Shown here: one piece after another, positions 42,625 to 51,882 of the stretch
How positions within the stretch are numbered: the first letter of the stretch is position 1
How the letters are laid out: every line of letters starts with the position of its first letter
DNA from: Kluyvera sp036759925
GTDB taxonomy: Bacteria; Pseudomonadota; Gammaproteobacteria; Enterobacterales; Enterobacteriaceae
Assembly: GCF_036759925.1 (NCBI RefSeq)
Contig: NZ_JAPKIB010000001.1
Location: 620,001 to 684,000, forward strand
Reading direction: 5' to 3'
DNA: 64,000 bases
Position numbers and translations under genes: made by a program
The notes under the pieces: model-generated
The model's database searches: none
What the model was told of the DNA's origin: nothing
The model's input: only the letters and a program-made list of their open reading frames with translations

Positions 42625-44142
42625 TTACCCTTCGTTATGCATCTCTAAATTTTCCACTTCATTCTGCAGCTGTACCGCTTTCGCGTCGTCATTGCGCAGA
42701 GAGTCGAGGAAATCAAGATAGGTCTGGTCAACATCTTTGGTCACATACACACCGTTGAATACCGAGCATTCAAATTGCTGAATATCCGGGTTCTCCGCGC
42801 GAACTGCGTCAATCAGATCGTCCAGATCCTGGAAGATAAGACCGTCGGCGCCGATGATCTGGCGAATCTCATCCACTTCACGCCCGTGAGCAATCAGCTC
42901 GGTGGCGGTTGGCATGTCGATACCGTAGACGTTCGGGAAACGAATTTCCGGTGCCGCAGAGGCCAGATAAACCTTCTTCGCCCCGGCTTCACGCGCCATT
43001 TCAATAATCTGCTCAGAAGTGGTACCGCGCACGATGGAGTCATCCACCAGCAGCACGTTCTTATCGCGGAATTCAGCGCGGTTAGCGTTAAGCTTGCGGC
43101 GAACGGACTTACGACGCAGCTGCTGGCCCGGCATGATAAAGGTACGGCCAACGTAGCGGTTTTTCACAAACCCCTGACGGTACGGTTTGCCGAGAATGCG
43201 GGCGATTTCCAGCGCGATATCGCAGGAGGTTTCCGGAATTGGAATCACCACATCGATATCCAGATCTTCCCATTCACGCGCAATCTTCTCGCCGAGCTTG
43301 GTACCCATGTTCACACGGGCGCTGTAGACGGAAATTTTGTCGATAAAGGAGTCTGGACGCGCGAAGTAGACGTATTCGAACAGGCACGGGTTGCTTACCG
43401 GGTTGTCAGCGCACTGACGGGTGAACAGCTGGCCGTTTTCGGTGATGTAGACCGCCTCGCCCGGCGCAACGTCGCGCAGGAATTCAAAGCCGAGGGTGTC
43501 CAGCGCCACGCTTTCGGAGGCCACCATATATTCGGTGCGACCGTCGCCAATATCACGCTTGCCCAGCACCAGCGGACGAATACCGTTCGGGTCGCGGAAG
43601 GCCACCATGCCGTGGCCGATAATCATCGCGACGCAGGCATACGCACCGCGAATCTGGCGATTGGTTGCGGCGATAGCAGCGAAGATATTGTCGGCTTCCA
43701 GCGGGTAATGACGGAAGTTATCCAGCTCGCTTGCGAAGATATTGAGCAGGATTTCAGAATCGGAGGTGGTGTTGATGTGGCGGCGTTTTTCTTCAAACAG
43801 TTTTTGACGTAACTCGTGCGCATTGGTCAGGTTACCGTTATGCGCCAGCGTAATGCCGTACGGGGAGTTGACGTAAAAAGGCTGGGCCTCAGAGGCACTG
43901 GAGCTGCCCGCCGTTGGGTAACGCACGTGGCCAATACCCATGTTGCCCTGCATACGCTGCATGTGGCGGGCTTCAAAGACATCGCTCACCAGACCGTTCG
44001 CTTTACGCAAGCGGAAGCAGTTGTTGGCATCAATGGTGATGATGCCAGCGGCATCCTGTCCACGGTGCTGCAGCACCGTTAGCGCATCATAAATCGACTG
44101 GTTTACCGGCATGACACCGGCGATACCGACAATACCGCACAT
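42625..44142 (-). CDS. purF: amidophosphoribosyltransferase
   Basis: First committed enzyme of purine synthesis: transfers glutamine amide nitrogen to PRPP. It is 505 residues from MCGIVGIAG, where Cys2 becomes the N-terminal nucleophile after Met removal. The PRPP-binding loop is VLLVDDSIVRGTTS (about 363-376). GAGGAAAAG precedes this ATG; a start at 44172 would bury the catalytic Cys. It follows cvpA after 33 bp, under PurR control from upstream of cvpA. Confidence 0.98.
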   Translation of the reverse strand: MCGIVGIAGVMPVNQSIYDALTVLQHRGQDAAGIITIDANNCFRLRKANGLVSDVFEARHMQRMQGNMGIGHVRYPTAGSSSASEAQPFYVNSPYGITLAHNGNLTNAHELRQKLFEEKRRHINTTSDSEILLNIFASELDNFRHYPLEADNIFAAIAATNRQIRGAYACVAMIIGHGMVAFRDPNGIRPLVLGKRDIGDGRTEYMVASESVALDTLGFEFLRDVAPGEAVYITENGQLFTRQCADNPVSNPCLFEYVYFARPDSFIDKISVYSARVNMGTKLGEKIAREWEDLDIDVVIPIPETSCDIALEIARILGKPYRQGFVKNRYVGRTFIMPGQQLRRKSVRRKLNANRAEFRDKNVLLVDDSIVRGTTSEQIIEMAREAGAKKVYLASAAPEIRFPNVYGIDMPTATELIAHGREVDEIRQIIGADGLIFQDLDDLIDAVRAENPDIQQFECSVFNGVYVTKDVDQTYLDFLDSLRNDDAKAVQLQNEVENLEMHNEG

Positions 44143-44175
44143 ACGTCTTTTCCTCGTTAAGCAACGACCCAAAGC

Positions 44176-44664
44176 TTATACTTTGGGCAAGAAACTTGAC
44201 GAGCTTTGAAGGTATTCAAAAAACCATCTGATAACCGGTGAGAAATAGGGAATAAACTGCGAATGCTGCCAGTCATCGCTTTTGGCCATCCCGGTAAAGG
44301 TGTCAAGGAAGAACAAGATAGCGGCGATAATCAGCACCCCACGTAATGCGCCGAAGCAGATCCCCAATACCCTGTCTGTACCCGACAGACCGGTCTTTTC
44401 CACCAGTTGGCCTATCACAAAGTTGACGATAGCGCCGACGATGAGCGTCGCGATGAACAGCGCCGCAATAGCAATCCCATTTCGAACCCGTTCGTCCTCA
44501 AAGCCCGTAAACCAGACTGACAGGTCAGTGTAGTAATGGCTGGCAACGTAGAAGGCACAGCCCCATGTTACCAACGATAATGCTTCACGAACAAAGCCGC
44601 GGATGAGGCTCACCAAGCAAGATAAGCCCAGCACCGCGATAATGGCGTAATCAATCCAGACCAT
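44176..44664 (-). CDS. cvpA: colicin V production protein CvpA
   Basis: 162-residue inner-membrane protein with four predicted helices, first gene of cvpA-purF. In E. coli it is needed for colicin V production and affects envelope homeostasis; the molecular function is unclear. Conserved start MVWIDYAIIAVLGLSCLVSL. A PurR box stands 56 bp upstream. Confidence 0.95.
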   Translation of the reverse strand: MVWIDYAIIAVLGLSCLVSLIRGFVREALSLVTWGCAFYVASHYYTDLSVWFTGFEDERVRNGIAIAALFIATLIVGAIVNFVIGQLVEKTGLSGTDRVLGICFGALRGVLIIAAILFFLDTFTGMAKSDDWQHSQFIPYFSPVIRWFFEYLQSSSSFLPKV

Positions 44665-44719
44665 ATATGTCCCACGATTTTACGCCCTGTCATCCAGTTC
44701 GGGCGCATTCTAACAGAAA

Positions 44720-44735
44720 AAGAAAACGTTTGCGT
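44720..44735 (-). promoter_or_regulatory. PurR operator upstream of cvpA-purF
   Basis: ACGCAAACGTTTTCTT on the minus strand, 15 of 16 to the PurR consensus ACGCAAACGTTTTCGT. It should couple cvpA-purF to purine supply. Confidence 0.88.
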
Positions 44736-44758
44736 AGGGATTTCCTTCCCCGGCGTAA

Positions 44759-44793
44759 ATAAAAAATGGCGCTGAAAAAATATTCAACGCCAT
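44759..44793 (-). terminator. terminator after dedD
   Basis: Stem ATGGCGTTGAA / TTCAGCGCCAT followed by TTTTTTA on the minus strand. It can also work on the plus strand. It separates the accD-folC-dedD unit from the cvpA promoter. Confidence 0.85.
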
Positions 44794-44822
44794 CGTTTTT
44801 TGGTCGTTTTAGGCGTTATTCA

Positions 44823-44935
44823 GCACCCCTAACCCTCTCCCCCGAGGGGAGAGGGGACCGTTGGGAGACGTCGACAAGCCCAGCACCGACTTTCTCCCTC
44901 GGCCCTCTGGGAAGAGGGCCGGGGTGAGGGGAAAA
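44823..44935. repeat. GC-rich double-hairpin repeat between dedD and cvpA
   Basis: Two perfect hairpins: CCCTCTCCCC-CGA-GGGGAGAGGG (44833-44855) and GGCCCTCT-GGGA-AGAGGGCC (44901-44920). A shorter relative lies at 53813-53843. It looks like a dispersed non-coding enterobacterial repeat. Confidence 0.7.
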
Positions 44936-44945
44936 GACCCACACC

Positions 44946-45623
44946 TTAGTTCGGCGTATATCCCATCACCACGCCGCTGAGCCCCGACAACCGATTCAGT
45001 TCACCAAGTGAACCTTTCAGCTTATCTTTCGAGGCATCCGGGCCGACCAGAATACGGGTGATTTTACCCTGAACGGGCGTCGAAGGCGACGTGTAGGCGT
45101 GATATCCCGCACCGCGCAGACTCGCCACAATTTCGTTCACCTTATCCGCATTCTTCAATGCACCAAGCTGCACCACGTACGCTTTACCTACCGGTGCCGG
45201 TTTCTCTTCCGGCGCGGCTTTCGGCGGTGGCGTCGCTGCCGCGACCTGTTCAGCAACAGGCTGCGGTTTTGGCTTCGGTTTTTCTACTGGTTTTGGCTTC
45301 GGCAGTTCGGCGGCCGGCGGGATCTGTTCGAGATCGCCGTTGCCGTTCACTGCCAGACGGCTGGAGTCCAGCGACGGTGCTGCCGCGTCACCTGCCCTCA
45401 CCTCTTCTGCCGCCCCTTCAGGCGGCTGAGCAGGCAGCGCCTGCGTTGCCGTCGGCAGCATATCAGGTTCATCACGGTCCCCCGGTTTTGGCACCAGCGG
45501 AATCGCCGCGAACTCATCCTGATAATGCTTTTTTTGCCCGTCAAGCAGCCCTGGCAGCACAATGACCCCCAGCGCAACTAATACTATCGTCCCGACGAGA
45601 CGGTTTTGAAACTTACTTGCCAC
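44946..45623 (-). CDS. dedD: cell-division SPOR-domain protein DedD
   Basis: Bitopic inner-membrane protein that binds denuded septal peptidoglycan; 225 residues from GTG at 45623. One N-terminal membrane helix (LVGTIVLVALGVIVLPGLL) is followed by a long Pro/Lys/Glu/Ala-rich linker (about 85-150) and a C-terminal SPOR domain (KAYVVQLGALKNADKVNEIV). The GTG has GGGGAG upstream and gives the E. coli N-terminus (MASKFQNR with V read as M). It overlaps the end of folC by 11 nt. Confidence 0.94.
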   Translation of the reverse strand: MASKFQNRLVGTIVLVALGVIVLPGLLDGQKKHYQDEFAAIPLVPKPGDRDEPDMLPTATQALPAQPPEGAAEEVRAGDAAAPSLDSSRLAVNGNGDLEQIPPAAELPKPKPVEKPKPKPQPVAEQVAAATPPPKAAPEEKPAPVGKAYVVQLGALKNADKVNEIVASLRGAGYHAYTSPSTPVQGKITRILVGPDASKDKLKGSLGELNRLSGLSGVVMGYTPN

Positions 45624-46881
45624 CGGCACTCCCCGCGTCCAACGCTTCCATCACATGCGCTACCGTGTGGAACGAACCACACACCAGCACCGTATCTTCG
45701 GGCGCTGCGTCAGCCATGGCGGCGTGCCACGCCTGCACGACGCTGGTAAAAACGGTCCCTGCGCGCAGATGCTCGCGCAGCTGTTCCGCCGTGGCACCGC
45801 GAGGTCCCTCGAGCGGCGCACAGTACCAGCTATCCACAACGTCCTCCAGACACGCCAGCGTACCGGCGATGTCCTTATCATGCAGCATACCAATAACCGC
45901 CAGCACTCGCCCAGTTTTCGGCAACGATTTGAGACGCCCGGCAAGATAGGCCGCGGCGTGCGGGTTATGTGCAACATCGAGGATCACGCGTGGCTCAAGC
46001 TGGATGGTCTGGAAACGGCCCGGCAGAATCGCGCTGGCGATGCCTTCACGGATCACCGCTTCACTTACCTCAAGCCCGCTGGCGCGCAGCGCGGCAAGCG
46101 CCGTGGCGGCATTAGGCTGCGGCACGTTTGGCAACGGCAGGTTACGCAGTTCGCCCTGGGCGTCGCTGAAGGTCCAGCTATCGCCTTCGACGGTATAGCG
46201 CCAGTCAACGTTACGCTGCAGCAGCAACGCGCCTTTTTCATGGGCCACGTCGGCAATGGTGTGCGGCATATCCGGTTCACCAACCACCGCAGGGCGGTTA
46301 GCGCGGAAAACGCCCGCTTTCTCACGACCAATGCTTTCACGATCCGGCCCCAGCCAGTCGGTGTGGTCCAGCGCGATGCTGGTCACCACGGCGACGTTGG
46401 CATCAACGATGTTCGTGGCATCAAGACGGCCGCCTAAGCCCACTTCCAGAATCACCACGTCGAGTTTTGCCTGCTTAAACAGCCACAACGCCGACAGGGT
46501 GCCGTATTCGAAATAGGTCAGCGAGGTATCACCGCGCCCAGCTTCAATCGCCGCGAATGAGGCGGTGTGGGCGCTTTCTGCAAGCTCTGCGCCCTGCACG
46601 CGTACCCGTTCGGTGTAGCGCACCAGATGTGGAGAGCTGTAAACCCCTACCTTATAGCCCGCCGCCATCAGGATAGTTTCCAGCGTGCGGCAGGTGGTGC
46701 CTTTGCCGTTGGTTCCGGCGACGGTAAAGACGAACGGCGCAGGCTGCAGCACGTCTAACTGACCGGCAACGCGGCTAACACGTTCAAGGCCGAGGTCGAT
46801 GGTTTTTGAGTGGAGGTTTTCCAGATAAGAAAGCCACGTAGCCAGGGGCGACGTGGCCTGAGGAATAAGATTTTTGTCCAT
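45613..46881 (-). CDS. folC: dihydrofolate/folylpolyglutamate synthase
   Basis: Adds glutamate to dihydropteroate to form dihydrofolate and lengthens the polyglutamate tail; 422 residues, the E. coli length. The P-loop is VAGTNGKGTTCRT (about 54-66); the Mur-ligase-type motif FEYGTLSALWLF and SIALDHTDWLG follow. I take ATG 46881 (MDKNLIPQATSPLATW); a start at 46941 runs back through the accD terminator. It lies downstream of accD with dedD overlapping its end. Confidence 0.97.
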   Translation of the reverse strand: MDKNLIPQATSPLATWLSYLENLHSKTIDLGLERVSRVAGQLDVLQPAPFVFTVAGTNGKGTTCRTLETILMAAGYKVGVYSSPHLVRYTERVRVQGAELAESAHTASFAAIEAGRGDTSLTYFEYGTLSALWLFKQAKLDVVILEVGLGGRLDATNIVDANVAVVTSIALDHTDWLGPDRESIGREKAGVFRANRPAVVGEPDMPHTIADVAHEKGALLLQRNVDWRYTVEGDSWTFSDAQGELRNLPLPNVPQPNAATALAALRASGLEVSEAVIREGIASAILPGRFQTIQLEPRVILDVAHNPHAAAYLAGRLKSLPKTGRVLAVIGMLHDKDIAGTLACLEDVVDSWYCAPLEGPRGATAEQLREHLRAGTVFTSVVQAWHAAMADAAPEDTVLVCGSFHTVAHVMEALDAGSAGGK

Positions 46882-46924
46882 AGTGCCCGCAACGTCCAAC
46901 AACGGTGAATCGGTGAATAAAAGT

Positions 46925-46955
46925 AAAAAGGGCAGAGCCACCCGGCCCTGCCCTT
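46925..46955 (-). terminator. terminator or attenuator after accD
   Basis: Stem AAGGGCAG / CTGCCCTT followed by TTTTT on the minus strand, between the accD stop and folC. The loop is GC-rich and can also pair. Confidence 0.65.
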
Positions 46956-46961
46956 ACACTA

Positions 46962-47876
46962 TCAGGCCTCTGGTGCCTGATCCGGTACCGGTGGCACCAC
47001 CACGCTTTCGCGCGGCTCGTCCGGGTTCGGTGCCGGGAGATTCATCAGCTTCGCCAGAATGCTGGCAAGCTTCAGACGCATTTCCGGGCGACGCACGATC
47101 ATGTCGATGGCGCCCTTCTCGATGAGGAACTCACTACGCTGGAAGCCCGGCGGCAGTTTCTCACGAACGGTCTGTTCGATAACGCGCGGGCCGGCAAAGC
47201 CAATCAGCGCTTTCGGCTCTGCGATGTTCAGGTCGCCCAGCATCGCGAAGCTCGCGGAGACACCACCCATGGTTGGGTCGGTCAGCACGGAGATATACGG
47301 TAAACCGCGTTCCTGCATTTTCGCCAGCGCCGCAGAGGTCTTCGCCATCTGCATCAGGGACATCAGCGCTTCCTGCATACGCGCACCGCCGGAAGCGGAG
47401 AAGCAGATCAGCGGGCAGTTGTCTTCCAGCGCCTGTTCAACGGCACGGACAAAACGCGCACCGACAACAGAACCCATTGAGCCGCCCATAAAGGAGAACT
47501 CAAAGGCCGCACCGACAACCGGCATCCCGTGCAGGGTGCCTTTCATCACGATCAGCGCATCTTTTTCACCCGTCTCTTTCTGAGCGGATGCCAGACGATC
47601 TTTGTATTTTTTAGAGTCACGGAACTTCAGCACGTCTTTTGGCTCAAGCTCACTTCCCAGTTCTACCAGGGACCCTTCATCTAACAGGCTATGCAGGCGA
47701 TTACGCGCTGACATACGCATGTGATGATCGCACTTCGGGCAAACCTCGAGGTTACGCTCCAGCTCGGCGCGATACAGAACCTGACCACAGCTATCGCATT
47801 TGGTCCACACCCCTTCAGGGATGCTCGCCTTACGGGTAGGTGTGATATTGCTTTTAATTCGTTCAATCCAGCTCAT
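46962..47876 (-). CDS. accD: acetyl-CoA carboxylase carboxyltransferase subunit beta
   Basis: Beta subunit of the carboxyltransferase that forms malonyl-CoA, the first step of fatty-acid synthesis; 304 residues as in E. coli. The zinc finger CDSC...CPKC (about residues 27-49) binds its own mRNA and DNA in E. coli. Catalytic-fold motifs are FSASGGARMQEAL and DPTMGGVSASFAMLGD. ATG 47876 (MSWIERIKSNITPTR) has AAGG upstream; a longer frame from 47942 is not supported. Confidence 0.98.
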   Translation of the reverse strand: MSWIERIKSNITPTRKASIPEGVWTKCDSCGQVLYRAELERNLEVCPKCDHHMRMSARNRLHSLLDEGSLVELGSELEPKDVLKFRDSKKYKDRLASAQKETGEKDALIVMKGTLHGMPVVGAAFEFSFMGGSMGSVVGARFVRAVEQALEDNCPLICFSASGGARMQEALMSLMQMAKTSAALAKMQERGLPYISVLTDPTMGGVSASFAMLGDLNIAEPKALIGFAGPRVIEQTVREKLPPGFQRSEFLIEKGAIDMIVRRPEMRLKLASILAKLMNLPAPNPDEPRESVVVPPVPDQAPEA

Positions 47877-48071
47877 TGATAACCTTTCTGCCTGAACCTG
47901 GTCGATGCCAGTTTTGCCATAAGGGGGCGCGCATAATGCCACTTTTGCCCCTCATAGACCATGAATGTTGCACATTAAAACATAACAGCCCGAAACTTGG
48001 CATAAAAAAGTGGTCGAACCGCGAAACATGTCGTAACAGGGCACGGCTGAATCGTGCCCCGTGTGCAGGGT

Positions 48072-48731
48072 TTATTTTGCCGCTTTTGCCGCCTTACGAC
48101 GGTGGCGAATCACTTCAATTACGCCCGGCAATATCGACAGCACAATGATAGCGACAATCAGCAGCTTCAGATTTTCCTGAACCACCGGTAGATCGCCAAA
48201 CAAGTAGCCCGCGTAGGTGAACAACAGCACCCACAGCAGCCCGCCGGTCACGTTGTAGAGCGCAAAATGACGATAGGACATATGGCCCATTCCCGCCACA
48301 AATGGCGCAAATGTTCTGACGATAGGCACAAATCGCGCCAGAATAATGGTCTTTCCGCCATGCTTATCGTAGAACGCATGGGTCTTATCGAGGTAGCTGC
48401 GACGGAAGATTTTCGAGTTTGGATTGCTAAACAGCTTCTCGCCGAACAGCCGCCCAATGGTGTAGTTCACCGCATCCCCGACAATCGCCGCAATCACCAT
48501 CAGCACCACCATCAGATGGACGTTGAGGTCGTTGGTTGGCAGCGCCGACAGCGCACCGGCAACAAACAGCAGCGAGTCGCCCGGCAGGAACGGTGTCACC
48601 ACCAGCCCCGTTTCGCAGAACAAAATCAGGAACAGAATGGCGTAGACCCAGATGCCGTACTGCGCAACCAGTTCCGCCAGGTGCACATCAATGTGCAGGA
48701 TGAAATCAATCAAAAAACGGATGAGATCCAT
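48072..48731 (-). CDS. dedA: DedA family membrane protein
   Basis: 219-residue polytopic inner-membrane protein of the DedA superfamily. These proteins act in envelope homeostasis, and some are undecaprenyl-phosphate or phospholipid transporters. Conserved charged residues are in FCETGLVVTPFLPGDSLLF and KHGGKTIILARFVPIVRTF. It sits between truA and accD as in E. coli. Confidence 0.94.
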   Translation of the reverse strand: MDLIRFLIDFILHIDVHLAELVAQYGIWVYAILFLILFCETGLVVTPFLPGDSLLFVAGALSALPTNDLNVHLMVVLMVIAAIVGDAVNYTIGRLFGEKLFSNPNSKIFRRSYLDKTHAFYDKHGGKTIILARFVPIVRTFAPFVAGMGHMSYRHFALYNVTGGLLWVLLFTYAGYLFGDLPVVQENLKLLIVAIIVLSILPGVIEVIRHRRKAAKAAK

Positions 48732-48756
48732 ATTGTCTTAGCCCTAAATGACTTCG

Positions 48757-49569
48757 TTAGTCCGCCAGGAAAAGCGGGCCCATCGGCGCGGCGGGCAGTG
48801 CAAAGTGCGCGGGGTAATCTACCGCCACCAGGTACAACCCTTCCGCTTTTGCCGTTGCGGCGGCAAGCGTCCTGTCTTTTGCCGCCAGCAGTTCTGCAAT
48901 CCAGCTCTCCGGCTGGTTTCCTGCGCCAACTTCCATCAGGCTGCCAACAATATTCCTTACCATGTGGTGCACAAAGGCGTTTGCTTTAATGTCCACCACA
49001 ATATAGTTGCCATAGCGCGTCACGTTGATATGCATAACGTTACGCCACGGCGTACGCGACTGGCACTGCACCGCACGAAACGAGGTGAAGTCATTCTCGC
49101 CCAGCAGACTCTGCGCGGCGCGGTGCATCCGCTCCGCGTCCAGCGGCTGGTGATAATGGGTCACCCCCTGGCTCAACACCGCCGGACGCAGCCGGTGGTT
49201 GTAGATAACGTAGCGATAGCGGCGCGCCGTCGCGCTAAAGCGCGCGTGAAAATCGTCGGGAACAGCTTTCACCCAACGTACCGCGATGTCACCAGGTAAA
49301 TTCGCATTTACACCCAGCGTCCATGCGGCGTCTTTACGCAGCGCACGCGTTTCAAAGTGCACCACCTGACCCGTGCCGTGAACGCCAGCGTCGGTACGCC
49401 CGGCGCAGTACACGTTGATAGGTTCGTTTGCCACCTGCGAGAGCGCTTTTTCAAGCTTCTCCTGCACGCTGCGCACTTCGTTTTGCCGCTGCCAGCCGTA
49501 GTATTTGCTGCCGTCGTACTCAATGCCCAGCGCAATTCGATAGACCGGCAGCAGCTCCTTGTCAGACAT
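48757..49569 (-). CDS. truA: tRNA pseudouridine(38-40) synthase TruA
   Basis: Isomerises uridine to pseudouridine in the anticodon stem-loop of many tRNAs; 270 residues. The catalytic Asp60 is in CAGRTDAGVHG, and the KYYGWQRQ and RRYRYVIYN segments contact RNA. The start overlaps the usg stop by one base. The sequence matches E. coli TruA throughout. Confidence 0.97.
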   Translation of the reverse strand: MSDKELLPVYRIALGIEYDGSKYYGWQRQNEVRSVQEKLEKALSQVANEPINVYCAGRTDAGVHGTGQVVHFETRALRKDAAWTLGVNANLPGDIAVRWVKAVPDDFHARFSATARRYRYVIYNHRLRPAVLSQGVTHYHQPLDAERMHRAAQSLLGENDFTSFRAVQCQSRTPWRNVMHINVTRYGNYIVVDIKANAFVHHMVRNIVGSLMEVGAGNQPESWIAELLAAKDRTLAAATAKAEGLYLVAVDYPAHFALPAAPMGPLFLAD

Positions 49570-50582
49570 TAGTACAGATACTCCTGTACCAGTTTCTCAG
49601 CGGTTTTGACCGCCATCAGCGCGCCGCCGAAGCGGACGTTGTCGGCGACGGACCAGAACTGAACCTGCTCCGGCATGCCGTAATCGTTACGGACGCAGCC
49701 GATGGAGAGATGCGCGCTGCCGGTGGCATCGCCAACCTGAGTCGGGAATTCACCCTCTTCAGACAGCACGATATCTTCGCCGCGGGAGAAAGCATCACGC
49801 GCTTCTTCCGCAGACAGCGGGCGCATGGCTTCAAAGCTCACCATCTGCGCGTGGCCGTAGAATACCGGCGATTGCACGCAGCTTGCAGAAATCATCAGGC
49901 CTTCGTCCTGCAGGATTTTGCGCACCTGGTCGACGATACGACGCTCTTCACGCACGCTACCTTCGCGGTCTGGCAGCAGCGGCAGCATGTTGAATGCCAG
50001 CTGGCGACCAAAGAAATCATCTTCATCAATCGGAATACCGTTCAGCAGCTTGGCGCTCTGCCCTGCCAGCGCATCAACGGCTTTCTTGCCGTGCGCGGAG
50101 GCGGAGATCAGGCTGGTCACGTTGATACGTGACAGGCCACCATCATCAATCAGCGGCTTCAGCGCGGCCAGCAGTTGGCTGGTCTGGCTGTCGGCCACGG
50201 CAATCAGGTTACGGTTGCGGTAGTCGGCCATGACGAACGGATTCACGTCCGGCACTACCAGCGGAACGTCCGGCTCCAGCGCAAACAGACCGCTAAGGTC
50301 GAGAACCAAACAGCCTGCGTTGGTGGCTTCTTCAGCGTAGCTCGCCGACGCTTCCTGACCGGCGGCAAAGAACGCCAGTTGGGCCTGAGTCCAGTCGAAC
50401 TCTGCGGCGTCCTGTACTCTGACCGATTTACCGTTAAAACGCAGATGTTCGCCCGCGCTGTCGGTGCGCGCCAGCGCATAGATATCACCCACCGGGAACT
50501 GACGTTCAGCAAGGGTTTCAAGCAGGGCTTCGCCTACGGCGCCGGTTGCGCCCAGGATGGCAATATTCCAGCCTTCAGACAT
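49569..50582 (-). CDS. usg: Usg, aspartate-semialdehyde dehydrogenase-like protein
   Basis: 337-residue homologue of aspartate-semialdehyde dehydrogenase, with the N-terminal Rossmann loop LGATGAVGEALLETL intact. At the place where true ASADH enzymes have the nucleophilic Cys (NCS), this protein reads ADSQTSQ, so it is probably not a dehydrogenase; the same holds for E. coli Usg as I recall it. Its function is unknown. It lies between pdxB (63-bp gap) and truA (1-nt overlap). Confidence 0.93.
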   Translation of the reverse strand: MSEGWNIAILGATGAVGEALLETLAERQFPVGDIYALARTDSAGEHLRFNGKSVRVQDAAEFDWTQAQLAFFAAGQEASASYAEEATNAGCLVLDLSGLFALEPDVPLVVPDVNPFVMADYRNRNLIAVADSQTSQLLAALKPLIDDGGLSRINVTSLISASAHGKKAVDALAGQSAKLLNGIPIDEDDFFGRQLAFNMLPLLPDREGSVREERRIVDQVRKILQDEGLMISASCVQSPVFYGHAQMVSFEAMRPLSAEEARDAFSRGEDIVLSEEGEFPTQVGDATGSAHLSIGCVRNDYGMPEQVQFWSVADNVRFGGALMAVKTAEKLVQEYLY

Positions 50583-50645
50583 GGTGATTTACTCCAGAAA
50601 AAATGCGACTCTGCCGGAGTATCCAGCAGAGTGATTAAGAAGACA

Positions 50646-51773
50646 TTAACAGTGTACGGCGTTAAACCCGAGTTTTTGCAGCAGCTCGGCCGCATCGGCA
50701 TCATCACACTCAACGGTCAATGATGACCATTCACGACGCTCGAGATAGTTCTTGCGCAGTTTGTCGAATTCGCCGGGGATACCCGCCACTTTTCGCAGCG
50801 GCGCGTCATCGCGGCGCACATCATACACCAAATGGACCAGTCTTTTCAGCGTAGGCTGATCGAGCGGGCCATGCAGGCTAATGCGGCCAAATTCCGGCGC
50901 CGGCAGCAGCGTCGAGAGCGCCACTTCCTGTGGTTGACCAATAAACTGGCTGTAGGCTTCAAACACCTTGGTGGTGCCGCGCGCTTTCCCTTCCAGCGTG
51001 TAGCCGGCGATATGCGAGGTGCCCAGATCGACGTTATTGAGCAGCGCCAGGTTGAGATCCGGCTCGGGCTCCCAGACGTCCAGCACCACGCTCAGTTTCT
51101 GCCCCGCTTCCAGACATTTCAGCAGCGCGGCGTTATCCACCACCGGGCCACGGCAGGCGTTGATCAGAACCGTCCCCGGCTTCAGGCGGCGAATCAGGGC
51201 CTCGTCGGCAAGATGCAGCGACTTATACTGGCCTTCTTTATACAGCGGCGTGTGGAAGGTAATAACGTCAGCCTCAGCGACCAGGTCGTCGAGCGAGCGG
51301 AAATCGCCTTCGTCGCCGTTGTCCGCACGTGGCGGATCGCAGAGCAGCGTTTTAATACCCAGCGCTTCAAGACGCTTTTGCAGACGGCCGCCGACGTTAC
51401 CCACGCCGACGATACCGACGGTGCGGTCAGCCAGCGCAAAACCGTCGCGCTCGGCCAGCATCAGCAGCGCTGAGAAGACATACTCCACCACCGCAATGGC
51501 GTTACAGCCCGGCGCGGCAGAAAAACCGATGCCCGCCTGCGCCAGCCACGGCTGGTCGACGTGGTCGGTGCCCGCGGTGGCGGTACCGACAAACTTAATC
51601 GCCTTGTCGCCAAGCAGCGCTTCATTCACCTTCGTTACCGAGCGCACCATCAGCGCATCGGCATCAGTTAGCGCGTCGGTCGGGATCGGGCGGCCAGGAA
51701 CAGCCCTCACTTCGCCCAGACGACTAAAAAGCTCACGGGCGTAGGGCATATTTTCATCAACAAGGATTTTCAC
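50646..51773 (-). CDS. pdxB: erythronate-4-phosphate dehydrogenase
   Basis: Oxidises 4-phospho-D-erythronate in the DXP-dependent pathway to pyridoxal phosphate; 375 residues against 378 in E. coli. A D-2-hydroxyacid dehydrogenase fold, with the NAD loop GIVGVGNVGGRLQKRL (about 120-135), the catalytic-Arg segment INACRGPVVDN, and the Glu/His pair in DVWEPEPDLN and GTSHIAGYT. A C-terminal PdxB dimerisation domain follows. It is divergent from flk. Confidence 0.97.
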   Translation of the reverse strand: MKILVDENMPYARELFSRLGEVRAVPGRPIPTDALTDADALMVRSVTKVNEALLGDKAIKFVGTATAGTDHVDQPWLAQAGIGFSAAPGCNAIAVVEYVFSALLMLAERDGFALADRTVGIVGVGNVGGRLQKRLEALGIKTLLCDPPRADNGDEGDFRSLDDLVAEADVITFHTPLYKEGQYKSLHLADEALIRRLKPGTVLINACRGPVVDNAALLKCLEAGQKLSVVLDVWEPEPDLNLALLNNVDLGTSHIAGYTLEGKARGTTKVFEAYSQFIGQPQEVALSTLLPAPEFGRISLHGPLDQPTLKRLVHLVYDVRRDDAPLRKVAGIPGEFDKLRKNYLERREWSSLTVECDDADAAELLQKLGFNAVHC

Positions 51774-51882
51774 GGTTCAGTACCTGTCTGAGAACGAGAG
51801 TAAACCGGGGAAGTGTGCCATAATCTTGCCGCCAGGAATACTCGCGCCTGGCATCAGTACCGCTTTACAGAAAGGATGAATC

